A stretch of DNA of 64,000 bases, taken from Thysanoteuthis rhombus (lineage: Eukaryota > Mollusca > Cephalopoda > Oegopsida > Thysanoteuthidae). The number at the start of each line of letters is the position of its first letter. The stretch's first letter is position 1. Position numbers and translations under genes: made by a program. Of this stretch, positions 36,416 through 45,672 are shown piece after piece. The notes beneath the pieces were generated by a model that worked only from the letters and a program-made list of their open reading frames with translations, was not told the origin of the DNA and did not search any database. The stretch spans positions 34,245,672 to 34,309,671 of the forward strand of contig OY735215.1 in NCBI GenBank assembly GCA_963457665.1, given 5' to 3'.

Positions 36416-38464
36416 CTTTATACAAGATAACTCATGAAATATCAAACTCCAAAAAAGTTTTCATTTGCACCTATTTTCTACAATGCTCTTCCCTTTTCTT
36501 ATTTTTCTTCAGGTCAGTTGCAAAATTAGTTTTAATGAATTACTTATAACCTCAAAGTATTCCAGTTACTTCTTTTCAGTCTTGCCAATTTAGATATGAA
36601 ATATCTAAATTTAGACTTATTGCCAATTTAGATATTTTAGATCTATAATTCTTTATAAAAGATCTATATTCCATAATTTATCTATTTCTATCAGATTTCT
36701 CAAAACGCTGGTTCAAAAACTTTCACACAATGTCCAGTTTTTGAATAATCGCATTGCATACACACACACACTCACTCACAAGAAAAAGTTTTCTTCAATT
36801 TTAGTTCGGTTCAATATTTGACTCGTATTTCTCCCATTGTATTTCAGTTGCTTATACTCTATTTTTATTCTATTTCCTATTTGTACAGTTTACAAACAAT
36901 TGCAAAATGGCAGTCTTAAAGTTGTGAGAAGGAGCAGCAGAAATAAGATGAAAGAAATAGAAGTAAAAAATGAATGATAATCGTGTTTCATCTATCATCT
37001 CTGTATTGCCTGATTTATATCAGTGTAATCCTGACTTGCAGATTCTTTTATTTGTGCCTTTGTTGTTTGTGGTCACAGAGAAGGTAATAAAATAACTTCT
37101 GGTTAATTGAACCATAACTCAGTTTATTATCTGTCACTGCATACAATATGGCCTTCCACATCTTGCTCTCCAAACAAGGGTCTCACACAGAGCTTTTCTC
37201 ACAAAAGTGAAACTTAAGCTCCAGGAAATTACATCAGTAGTTTTTAGAGTACCTAACAAATTGACAATACTTCATCTAAGAAATTTGAATATTAGTCTAA
37301 ATGAACTTTTGGCTGTTAGTACATGAAAAACTTGTGAATGTAGAGTCAGTGTATTTTGGGAGAAATGTGCCACTATCTCAGCTACCTAGCAGACTCAATT
37401 TGAATGTCTATTTGTATTCATTTGCTTCTAATTTCTCGCACCAAATAAATATCGACCTATTTCTTTTAAAACCTCTTTGAAAGATCCCATATGAAATTTC
37501 TTGAAAAATATCTTGAAACTTGCCCAAAACATTTCTTACGTATGCCAGAGGTTGGTGTTTATAACCAGGTGAAAAAAACAGGATGATGAATTGCTGATTT
37601 CCTAAACAGACCCTCCATGCTTGGAAGATTGTGTAACACCAATCTTCCTCTTCCCACGTTTGACTTGTGCCATACTGAACTAAGCTTAGTGTTTTTTTGA
37701 AAATTTTCCTTGATATTTGTTTTATTTATTGTTACAGATTTGGAGAAGAATTTGATTTGAGTAAACATCCACAGGTAAGAGATGCCTTTCATTTCTATGC
37801 TTTAGATCTAACCCATTTATTTATTTATTCATTACAAACCATCAACCAGAACTGTCAATATCGGTTTCTTCAGTTTTTAGTTGGTATAGATGGCTATGTA
37901 CGTCACATGCGAATCGTGGACCTAGAGGACCGAAAATTTCAACATATTCTCGTTCTAGTTTGGATAAAACTTTCTTCTTTTTTTTTTTCAACCCCCCCCC
38001 CCCATAAGGATTTTTGTAGAGGATTCAATTTGCAATGCAAGTTTATACTAAATTGGCCCCTTAGTTTGTGTTCAGCATTTTTCGGCTTTCTTGATGTAAT
38101 AACACAGTAATGACAAAATTACTCGGTTTAAGGGAAATAATCAAATGTGGAAATGAATAAGGGTTCAAAGAATGAATAATTATTTCAAACTTTTGTCATA
38201 GCGAAGTCTGGGATCTGTTATCTGATTATTCAGAAATGAGTGGCAATGATGTTCGTACAGGCATGCGCTCTCTGAGTGATTTCCAATTGTATTTTAAAAT
38301 CTCTTAGGATCATGAAAATGATTTTTCTACTTGTTCATTCAATTTGACTGCAGCAATTTTTTTTCCCATTGCAGGGCACCGAAGTAAAAGCCATCACTTA
38401 CTCCAATATGCAAATCTATGATAAGGAGAGCAAACATGACGTTTTTGTCATCATAGACATTTGA
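28166..38464 (+). CDS. ZBTB8OS: Archease, cofactor of the RTCB RNA ligase (complete)
   Basis: Nine exons sum to 495 nt, 164 residues plus stop: 28166-28250, 31321-31345, 31809-31819, 32877-32908, 34540-34618, 35026-35108, 36291-36343, 37738-37774 and 38375-38464. The product matches archease along its length: KYEYLDHPADVQ, GDTLSESFEQSATAMFAYMT, HDLESLLFQFLDEFLFLFSA, GFGEEFDLSKHPQGTEVKAI and the terminal DVFVIIDI. Archease promotes guanylylation and turnover of RTCB, which ligates tRNA exons and XBP1 mRNA. The acidic residues of the DHxAD motif and the C-terminal IIDI are the conserved metal-site residues of the family, and both are present. The length is usual for the family. The ATG at 28166 is the first in the exon and gives a typical short variable N-terminus. 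Confidence 0.93.
28251..31320 (+). other. Archease intron 1
   Basis: No exon is visible. It holds a weak copy of the 24.4/47.2-kb repeat (28860-29000) and a LINE relic at ~29.6 kb. The remainder is unremarkable AT-rich sequence. Confidence 0.55.
29612..29760 (-). mobile_element. LINE reverse-transcriptase C-terminal relic (CR1/L2/Jockey-like)
   Basis: On the minus strand one frame reads KLVPELENTSYENRLKV and then KLKDRGDLKEMFKIMRGIH. This is the usual sequence C-terminal to the RT domain in non-LTR elements. A different frame upstream (29740-30060) is open for ~100 codons, so the copy is frameshifted and dead. Confidence 0.55.
31321..31345 (+). CDS. ZBTB8OS: Archease exon 2 (25 nt)
   Basis: TTTATTCCAG precedes it and GTGAGT follows. 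It encodes YLDHPADV plus two bases of Gln, the family's metal-site motif. Confidence 0.92.
31440..31590 (+). repeat. Dispersed repeat, degenerate third copy
   Basis: TATAACAATGAA...CTGGCTATTATCTAAAAGAT...GTCCAAAG parallels 7354-7490 and 43305-43465. It lies in archease intron 2, ahead of the microexon. Confidence 0.45.
31809..31819 (+). CDS. ZBTB8OS: Archease exon 3, an 11-nt microexon
   Basis: AATCCATTCTT lies between TTTATTTTTCAG and GTATCC. It restores phase (2 to 1) between exons 2 and 4 and encodes Q-I-H-S-W, where animal archeases have Q-L-H-A-W. Without it exons 2 and 4 do not join in frame. Confidence 0.82.
32426..32476. repeat. 24-bp inverted repeat with a 3-nt loop
   Basis: Left arm 32426-32449 and right arm 32453-32476 pair at 21 of 24 positions around AGC. 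It lies in the intron between the microexon and exon 4 of archease. Confidence 0.75.
32877..32908 (+). CDS. ZBTB8OS: Archease exon 4 (32 nt)
   Basis: Encodes GDTLSESFEQ. The acceptor is AACAACAG with a poor pyrimidine tract; the donor is CAG|GTAAGT. Confidence 0.88.
32962..33196. mobile_element. Tc1/mariner-type MITE
   Basis: The termini TACAGTGTCGCCCATAAATG and (other strand) TACAGTGTCAACCATAAAAT continue as inverted repeats for ~28 bp to GTACACC/ATACACC. TA dinucleotides sit at both ends. The internal ~170 bp is non-coding. Inserted in archease intron 4. Confidence 0.82.
33318..33500 (+). repeat. tRNA-derived SINE
   Basis: The head GAGTAGCTGAATGGTTAACT resembles a Pol III A box. Then come CATGGAGAACAGA, TTTGTGTTCACTGTGCACTA and CAGCTATGGGTAAATGG. 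Same family as 22.4, 35.7, 44.7 and 45.5 kb. Confidence 0.7.
33663..34010 (+). mobile_element. RTE-type LINE fragment, RT C-terminal region
   Basis: Reads AWQAFSRASSTFKNKEIPL, KRRVHNQCIF, CAHERIMLNI and, after a frame break, KLKWQWAGHVARMTD. This is the stereotyped C-terminal tail of RTE-like elements. Truncated and frameshifted. Confidence 0.75.
34016..34262 (-). mobile_element. RTE-type LINE fragment, opposite orientation
   Basis: The minus strand reads MQCAQERIMLNIAWRDYKIA then QYIQEKTGIQDII, the same protein region as the fragment just upstream but inverted. Confidence 0.7.
34540..34618 (+). CDS. ZBTB8OS: Archease exon 5
   Basis: Encodes SATAMFAYMTEIDKVEMLEV then QEIEAS, with acceptor TTTCTTTCAG and donor TCAG|GTACAT. 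Confidence 0.92.
34690..34870 (+). repeat. MITE-like repeat (CGTATATGCCG family)
   Basis: Begins TACTGTATATGCCGATATAT AAGATG and has GTTATGACTAGGGGG inside. Related to 1303-1510 and to the 46314 start (TACCGTATATGCCGAAGTAT). Confidence 0.5.
35026..35108 (+). CDS. ZBTB8OS: Archease exon 6
   Basis: Encodes HDLESLLFQFLDEFLFLFSA and EPYFIVK. The donor is AAG|GTAAGT. Confidence 0.92.
35678..35850 (+). repeat. tRNA-derived SINE
   Basis: GTGGGATAGTGTAACAGTTA, B-box-like CAGGTTTGAGTACC, then AGTTCACTTTGCACTGATG. Lies in archease intron 6. Confidence 0.6.
36291..36343 (+). CDS. ZBTB8OS: Archease exon 7
   Basis: Encodes KVKILEFDMERFFIRAQ and two bases of Gly. Acceptor TTATTTACAG, donor GTAAGT. Confidence 0.9.
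36378..36411. repeat. (AT)n microsatellite
   Basis: About 17 repeats, 35 bp after archease exon 7. Confidence 0.95.
37738..37774 (+). CDS. ZBTB8OS: Archease exon 8 (37 nt)
   Basis: Encodes FGEEFDLSKHPQ. Acceptor TTGTTACAG, donor CAG|GTAAGA. Confidence 0.92.
38375..38464 (+). CDS. ZBTB8OS: Archease exon 9 and stop
   Basis: Encodes GTEVKAITYSNMQIYDKESK through HDVFVIIDI and TGA. The acceptor is CCCATTGCAG. Confidence 0.93.
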   Translation, partial: GTEVKAITYSNMQIYDKESKHDVFVIIDI

Positions 38465-38589
38465 CACTCACTCAATGGAATTCATAAAGCAAGACCTTTT
38501 TGTATTTAATTTCGGAATCTGCAGCCTTCAGTTTTATCCTGGTTAATTCCACCAATCACGGTTCTTGTCTGAATTTTGTTGGGACTGGG

Positions 38590-38910
38590 TGTTTTAAATA
38601 TTGCAGGTGGATTTTTCCCCTCATCTTTGTTCTTTATTTTTCACAACGTTTCGGCCATGTACCCCCCGGCCTTTCTAAAGTGTCTGTTTCGTTCTGGAAT
38701 GACAATTATTGCTCTGAGGGGATATGCCCGACCCCAAACACACACTCACCTGAATACTTGTCACATCCAGTTTTTGCTTCTCTTTGCTTTGGAATTGTCT
38801 CCTATTCACCCCTCTGCTGGCCTCATGGAACACATGATGATGGTCGGAGGGTAAACAGCTGAAACGTTGTGAAAAATAAACAGGAAAGATGGGGAAATCG
38901 GTCCAAATAA
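38590..38910. mobile_element. Inverted Penelope-like terminal fragments
   Basis: Left arm TTTATTTTTCACAACGTTTC (38630-38655) is the reverse complement of the right-arm GAAACGTTGTGAAAAATAAA (38861-38880). On each strand GAAAC follows a possible stem, as at the 3' side of a hammerhead ribozyme, with GGCC..GGCC on the minus copy. The CUGAUGA box is degenerate in both, so activity is unlikely. Confidence 0.5.
38875..38880 (+). terminator. ZBTB8OS: Candidate archease poly(A) signal (TE-derived)
   Basis: The first AATAAA after the archease stop, 411 nt downstream, inside the Penelope-like fragment. More AATAAA copies occur near 39000-39010. Confidence 0.4.
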
Positions 38911-39438
38911 TCCACATACTATGATTCTACCGATCAGGGCTGAATACATGGAGATCTCCCCGCAAGATGATTTTTTTCTTTGTTTTTATTTTTGTTAAAG
39001 AATAAAAAATAAAAAAAATTGAATTTGTAAAAAAAATTTTTTAGTTTTGTTTTTGATCCTTACAGCTTTTTATTCACACTAATCGAGAAATAGAGAGGAA
39101 GAGAATCCTTGGAATCAAACAATGGTTATTTGCTCATCTCAAACATCAATCTTAATAGGCTTGATAAATACATTTTGATTTTTAATTTTTTCTTAGAAAT
39201 GCTACTTTGTGTTCAAATTAGCCACCAAGTCTAACAAATATTCAATCTGGTAAGCCATTGCTAGTGATCTCCTTTCTCACTTTGTGCTCCATCAATGTGT
39301 CTTTGTGCCAATCTTAAAACAACCAATTCTTATATGTATAGAGAACTTGACTTACTTGGTGGCTCAGGTATTTGTAGGTATCTTGGCTGTGGTTGGTGTT
39401 TCAGCTCAGGTAAATGACAGAATTTCAAACGCTATGTG

Positions 39439-39922
39439 CAAGGTCTGTCCAAAATGTATCCAGCCATTTTGAAACTCTCACATCCAGGTTCTTAACTTGG
39501 CAACCAATCAGAGGGAACCTTTCTGTGTATATTTTAAGGCTCTCCTGTGGGGTTACTCAGTCATGTTCACTGTGTGATCATCGTATTCACAAAGACCAAA
39601 CCTGCCTATTCATCATGTATTCTGCTTTTTTTTTTTTTTTTTCTTGCAAAATATTGCATCATCCCTACAGCTCAGATTTCGCTCCCTGCTCACCATTAGA
39701 AAATTCCAGAGCGTGGATGTGATTAAGGAGAACGCATTGAGGCAGCTGATGACTAACCTGAAAAAGGACATGGCAGACTAATTTAAGAAGTAAAATGGAT
39801 GCTGAGATAAGTTTGTGAGGTCCCAAGAGGAGTACTTCAAAGGGGACTAAGATACCATTGCCCAAAGTAGATTATTTTTTCATCAATATTTAATGACTGG
39901 ATACTTTCAAAACAGACCTTGT
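39439..39922 (+). mobile_element. Internally deleted mariner transposon
   Basis: The ends CAAGGTCTGTCCAAAATGTA and (other strand) CAAGGTCTGTTTTGAAAGTA are inverted repeats. The 3' half keeps transposase codons: YSSDFAPC, ENALRQLM, VRSQEEYFKGD and RLFFHQYLMTGYFQNRPC, interrupted by stops. At ~484 bp against ~1.3 kb for an intact element, the catalytic core is missing. Confidence 0.85.
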
Positions 39923-40236
39923 ATTAAGCCAGGTGGGTCTTCTCCACTTGGAAAATTAGTGCAGTGCAATTTTCATCTCCCCTCATTGCCCTGTGCTGAA
40001 CTTAGCTTTGGGAATATCGGGATAGAGATGAATATTTACACAGTGTACGAGAATAGGGGAGGTTGGAGCCTTGCTAACCTCATGGAATTTCAAATCATGC
40101 CAGGACAGTTTTTATTTTCATCTGTCAAGAAATTTATTTTGACCCTGTAAACATTGACAAGGGGGGTGCAAAACTATAAAGCTCACACTGTTAGGAACTG
40201 CACATATCCTGAGACTCTCCCCCATGTTAGTTTGTC

Positions 40237-40570
40237 TCTTGTACCATGCAACATGCACTTAAGAAAATCATGCTCAGCATCACATGGAGAGATCACAAAA
40301 CAGTGCAGTATATCAAAGGAAGAACACGAGCCAGGGATATCATAGAATCCATTGGAAAACTTGAATGGCAATGGGCTGGACATGTTGCAAGAATTTCAGA
40401 CATTGCAACCAACTCACAACATGAATCCCAAAGATGTTGCTTGCAAGATATAAGATAGCATGATAGACTAGACAAGTCCTGATAGTATTGGCTCTGCGAC
40501 GTCCATGATAGAGAGGTCTGGCGAATTGTGGGGAAGGTCTGTCTAACAATGGATGCTAAAATGCTGCTGA
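40237..40570 (+). mobile_element. RTE-type LINE 3' fragment
   Basis: Reads MQHALKKIMLSITWRDHKTV, RARDIIESIGKLEWQWAGHV ARI, then a GGGGAAGGTCTG end and GCTGCTGATGATGA, with an (ATT)n tract following at 40604-40630. Confidence 0.75.
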
Positions 40571-41192
40571 TGATGAAATTATAGAAACTGGCGTGGAAGT
40601 AAATGGTATTATTATTATTATTATTATTATTGATGATGTACAGCTGTTACTTCTTTCTCTTCTTCTTCCTTGGAAGTATAAAGACTGAAAATTAAGTTGT
40701 AGTAGACCACAGGAATATCAACTGAGAGCAAAAGTGATCAATGATAATAACAGATATATAAGTTTCATTTGTCTCTGCATGTTATCATAGTTGATATATT
40801 ATAGGTCCATTCCATAGGGAATAAATTGCTTTAGCTAAATTATATACTTAAATTGTAGAAATATATATATGCAAGAAAAATGATAATATTTTAGTTGTCA
40901 GCCCCCAAAGCGTTTCCATGGATCCAGTGAGTTATTATTGATAACCAGTCCCAAAGAGCCTTTCAAATAGAATAGAAGAACCACAGCAACGTTGAAATCA
41001 GTGAAAATACTAAAGAGAGTGCAAGAAATTTGAGGAGACTTGATCCGCAGCAATATCCACTTCTGGTGTCAAGCTGCAAAAATAACTGGACCTTCATAAA
41101 ATTGACAGAAGGATTGATAGCGTTTTTTTTTCCACAGTTACTGCCTGGCCAAGTAAAATAGTTATAGGTGAGTGGTTTACCCTAGTGCTCGC

Positions 41193-41403
41193 TTACCATA
41201 TTTGATGGCATATAAGACACAAATATTGAAATTTTAGAAAATACGTAATAAATGGACGAAAAAGAACTTGTTTTGAACAGGGCCAAGGATGGGATATGGA
41301 TAAAGTTCTGGTAACATTCTATGTGCCATCAAACAATTTTTCATTCCTTATGCTCCCTGCTGAAATCGATAAGGAGGGTCTTTTATGCCATCAAAAACGG
41401 TAA
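41193..41403. mobile_element. ~211-bp foldback MITE
   Basis: TTACCATATTTGATGGCATA TAAGAC on the left is mirrored by GTCTTTTATGCCATCAAAAA CGGTAA on the right. The interior is non-coding. I cannot define a target duplication. Confidence 0.65.
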
Positions 41404-41479
41404 TCACTTTATTCACTGTTAACCATTGTGACATGCCAGTGACTAGACATTTTGTCATCGTATCTGATGATGAGACAGA

Positions 41480-41575
41480 ACATTGGGAGAAGTGGATACA
41501 GTCTTTTCCTGAGGGCATTAGAGCTAAGTAAACATAAGCAGCTTCAGCTAAATTCCAACTTCGTTCACTGGTGCC
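41480..41575 (-). repeat. SINE fragment
   Basis: GGGCATTAGAGCTAAGTAAA and TCCAACTTCGTTCACTGGTG match the antisense SINE pattern at 45.5 kb, diverged. Confidence 0.5.
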
Positions 41576-42394
41576 GCTTTTCGTATTGGTAATCCTTTGT
41601 CATTTAGCGGAAAAATCTTGGCTATAAATGGATAAACTATTGGTGGGACATTCAGTTTTAGGTAAATGAGTCATTAAGATTTGCGTGCATGTTTTCTTTT
41701 TACTCTACGGAGCATCATGGATTAATTTCATGACACTTTTAAAGATTTAGTATCTGCACGGTGGATCATTTTCAATACCACCTTTTCATCTTGGAGTCCA
41801 GAGTTTTATATCCGGTCCAGCCATTTTGTTTAGTTACCAGGCTGGTCAATAGATGGCGGAGTAGTACATAGTGGACGTAAAGAAATGCTCTCCAAAGAGT
41901 TGATAATCTTTAGAGACCTTTTTTCATTGGTATTCATACCATCTTTTACAGCTTCTTTTCCCCGTTTTATTCAAAACATTTCCGTATTAGTATAAGCTGC
42001 ACAATGTTCGTCTGGGAACCTCAGAACGGCATTTTTTCTTCACAAATTTCGAAATTTTGTCTTATTTGTTTTTTCACCTGATCTATGAACTCGTTTTTTA
42101 ATAATTTAATTTTCAAAAGAAATGAGGAAACTTGACCGCTTTAATGTGTATTCCATTAAATGTAAATACAAGTGATGTAAGTTTGGTTTAGAGTTTAGGG
42201 TTTATAAATAGAGTTATTATAGAGTTTAAGTTTATAAAAGTCAATTATGTAAGCTGCAAACCAGTTATAATCGTTGTGGTAGTTTCGCCACTGAAAGATA
42301 GTTTATGCCATTCATGTTTAGAATTAAGTGTGGTAAAGGTAAGAATCGCCATTTTTTACAACAGTCGGCGCTATCAGCAGCAGCAATAGCAGCC

Positions 42395-42850
42395 TTTTAG
42401 CGTCTGTCATTGGACATAGACCTTCCCCAAGATTTCCCAGAACTCTGTATCATGGGCATCGCTGTACTTTTTAAAATTTATCTAGCTCGTCATGTCATCT
42501 TACTTTCTGTCGGCCACAATTTTGCATATGTTCTCAGGGGATTCACGTTGTGTGTCGTGATGTCCAGCGGTTGTCTGTCATTCTTGCAACATGTCCAGCC
42601 CATTGCCATTTGAGTTTTCTGTTTCTCTGATATCTCGGACTCCTAACTTTTCTCTAATATTCTGTGCTGTCTTATAATCTCTCCATGTGATGTTGAGCGT
42701 GATTCTCTCATGTGCACGTTGCGTGGTTCTCGATTTGAGTGGCAATCTTTTCGTTAGGTGCCATGTTTCAGCGTCATGGGTAACTATCGGTCGGATACAT
42801 TGGTTGTATACCCTTCTTTTTTAGGATTAGTTGGATTTGTGCATTCCTGA
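42395..42850 (-). mobile_element. RTE-type LINE 3' fragment
   Basis: The minus strand carries CTTGGGGAAGGTCTATGTCC AATGACAG at the 3' end and encodes AHERIMLNITWRDYKTAQNI upstream. Same family as 33.7 and 40.2 kb. Several frame breaks. Confidence 0.7.
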
Positions 42851-43165
42851 TAGTTGAGAAAATTTGCTGCATTAAGTGACAATGCAATTTTTCCTACCAT
42901 CCCCTCTTGTTATATAAACTCCGCATTGGCAATGTTTTGATCAAAATTCGGCTCCACCGGATGATCAACTAATGCTCCAGGGTTAGTAGGGAACAGAGAG
43001 GGTGCCCAAAAAGACAAAGGGGAAAAATGGGTCCCAAAAACTTGACGAAGAAAAGAAAATTTCGGGTTGGAAGGAAAACGCCTTGCGTTTCGAATTCAGG
43101 GAGGTAAGACGAAAGATCCTTTCTGCGGTGATTGTAAGCAAAAGACGAAACTTGACTTACATATA

Positions 43166-43465
43166 CAGAGGAAACCATTTATCATAATCACAGATAATAC
43201 TATCAAATGGTTATGGTTATCAAAATCAGTCAGTTACAAATACTACATTTAAAATAAATTGAAATTTCATTTTAATTTCATATCGAATGATAATGTGAAC
43301 TTGTTTTATAATGAATTTAATAACGTGATAATTTTATAACAATGAATATAAATTGTTTCAATTTTTTTATATACTTTGATTGATATTATCAGCCGGATAT
43401 CGTTATCTGAAAGACCCTGTCCTAAAGTGATCACATTAAGTGGCTTCCTCTGCATATTTAAAAGA
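43166..43465 (+). repeat. Dispersed repeat, longest copy
   Basis: The left part (AACCATTTATCATAATCACA) recurs at 3933-4085 and the right part (GAAAGACCCTGTCC) at 7354-7490 and 31440-31590. It has no coding potential and I do not recognise it. Confidence 0.6.
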
Positions 43466-44689
43466 AATCAGAAGATATATATCAGTTTTAATTCATATAT
43501 TTATTTATTTACATAAACCGTCAGTCTTACAAAACGTTCTACAGTGAAGAGTTCCTAAAAGAAAGTGCTGTACAAATGTAGACAATGATCGGGCTTGAAC
43601 TGCATCAGAAGTTTTCAACAACTTTGGACACCATCAAATAGGGGATAGGCATCAATGAAAGAGAAATGATGTCTTGTTTTTCCATTATTTATAAAATATA
43701 TTTATGTACTCGAATGAAAATTGATGATATATGTATTGGGATGGTTTTTTTTTCATTTTTTTTAATTTGAGAAGCGAAATCCTCCAGAAATCATTGTCAA
43801 AATGGCTGATCCGTCAACCATGAAGTCCATTTTACGATGATAGCTACAATTAATATCTTTGTTTTCTTTACAAATTTGTTTAGTTTTAATTAATTGCTTG
43901 TTCTGGAGGATTTTTTTGGAAATCGCAAGAAATCTGTTTAATTTTTATGATGCATTATTTGTGCAAGAGTTTTTTTTCTCTGTTTGTGTGAATCAAACAT
44001 TTATGTATTTTGTGAAGCAGTGGTTTCGCACACAGATGAAACTAAAAGGGTTCATTTCAAAAGAGTACATGGTGTATACGATGTGTCTTTATATAAAAGG
44101 CTGAGGGATGATTGTTTTATTTGTGTTGGGCATCGCTTTGTAACCATCTACAGTTACTTGTTATTATTTTTGTGTTGGTATAATTTGATTTTGTTACTGA
44201 AATGTTTCTTCATTATAAAAATCTTTTATAGTTGAGTCTGGACCGTGTGCTCACCATTTTTTTTTTTGTTTTGTTTTAAGAATTAAAGAAAAAAAGACTT
44301 TTTAAGTAATTTTAATTATCATTGATGTCGGGGTTTTTTTGCTTTTTTTGCTTTTTTATCACTCTAAAGGGATGAGTTGCATTTTTTTGCAAATAATTTA
44401 ACAATTTTTATGTTATGTGTTTGTGGATTCGTTATAAAAAGGTAAAAAAAAAAGAAGCGTGATTTGCTCCCACTTTCTTTGGTTATTCCTCTCGCGAGGA
44501 TCAGGGGCTGAGCCTCCCCCCTGTGTGCGCTGGTTGTTGTTATTGTTTCTTCAAGTGGAGATCAGTTTGCACACACCGAATCTACTCTTCATGCTTGGTG
44601 CCCTTCCTCAGTAGCTGGACGGACAAAAATGGTGAAGGTGACTGCCAAGCTGTAGTCTTTTTGTTGTTTTTTTTGTTTTTTTGCCAGAG

Positions 44690-44885
44690 TAGCCTTCTCC
44701 TAGATGGACTGCCTCACAGGGCTGAAGGACTCCATCTGCCCTACTATTTTACCCATAGCTGGGAGCTAGGAAGTGGATTTATGCCTCTCCCAATGGCATT
44801 AGTGCAAAGTGATCACGAAGCCGGAATTTGAACTCGGTTCGCCGATTCCATCTTCCGTACCAACATTTTGGTCACTCTGCACTTC
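44690..44885 (-). repeat. tRNA-derived SINE
   Basis: On the minus strand GTGCAGAGTGACCAAAATG (A-box side), GAGTTCAAATTCC (B box), then tail ending CAGCTATGGGTAAAATAG and GTGAGGCAGTCCATC. Confidence 0.75.
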
Positions 44886-45046
44886 CAGGCTTCCATATTA
44901 GTCACATAAGGATCCATTACAGACGATACTTGTTCCCATCTTGCCTTCTGATTATGATTTCCTACTATCATATCCAAGAATATTTTCGTATTTTCTACAT
45001 AAGTAGGATCTTGAGACATTACTCAGTCATTTTTGTATTTGTCCAG

Positions 45047-45119
45047 ATCCTACGACCGGCGTCTCAAGCGTGAACTGTTTCTCGTCTTGCGTTTGAAACG
45101 TAGGGATAGGACCGGACAG
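45047..45119 (+). CDS. Possible orphan exon (73 nt)
   Basis: TTTTTGTATTTGTCCAG precedes and CAG|GTGTGT follows. One frame reads SYDRRLKRELFLVLRLKRRD RTGQ, Arg/Lys-rich, with CG-rich codons unlike the AT-rich surroundings. No neighbouring exon joins to it and I do not recognise the peptide. The minus strand is also open, but would have a purine-rich, poor acceptor. Confidence 0.22.
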
Positions 45120-45477
45120 GTGTGTCTTCTGTTTTTTTTTTGTTTTTTTTTTTTTTTGTAATTGTTTGTGTTATGCCTAAAACGATTTTCTTTTGAGCTT
45201 TCGAGTTTTATCAAGTCGATCCTTCGATTTTGTTTTTTCTCTCGCTGGTTCACCAAAATTATGCTTGGACTAAAATTGATCTTCCAAAATATCGTTCGAA
45301 AATTGATGGAAGTCCGAAAAGCAAACTTGAAATAATCTCTGAACCCACTTTCTGAAACCCGTCTAGTTCAATAAGGAAATGTTAAAGACAACAACTTATC
45401 TTAACTGCTGCGACTTAATGTTATCTCTTCATTGATTTTTTTTCTTATCCAATCGCTGTACTTCTCTAATAAATAAA

Positions 45478-45672
45478 GTCCAAGATGGACAGCCCTACAG
45501 GGCTAAATCATTCTTGACCTATTGACTTATAGCTGGGGATGAGTGGATTCATGCCTTTTCCCAAGTGGATTAGCGCGAAGTAAACGTAAACAAGTTCGGC
45601 CGAAACTCGAACTCGGTCCACCGAATCCGTTTTCCGTACCGATGACCCGTTACGCTACTCCGCACCCCTGAA
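45478..45672 (-). repeat. tRNA-derived SINE, best-preserved copy
   Basis: The minus strand gives GGGGTGCGGAGTAGCGTAAC (A box), CGAGTTCGAGTTTCGGCC (B box), then ACTTCGCGCTAATCCACTTG and CCCCAGCTATAAGTC, ending near AAGATGGAC (complement). A useful family reference. Confidence 0.8.

Noticed and set aside
42969-43187. Overlapping ~60-69 codon ORFs on both strands
   Set aside because: No family match, no splice context, and it adjoins dispersed repeats.
43859-44235. Two overlapping plus-strand ORFs of ~80 codons
   Set aside because: Low-complexity, AT-rich, no recognised motif or exon borders.
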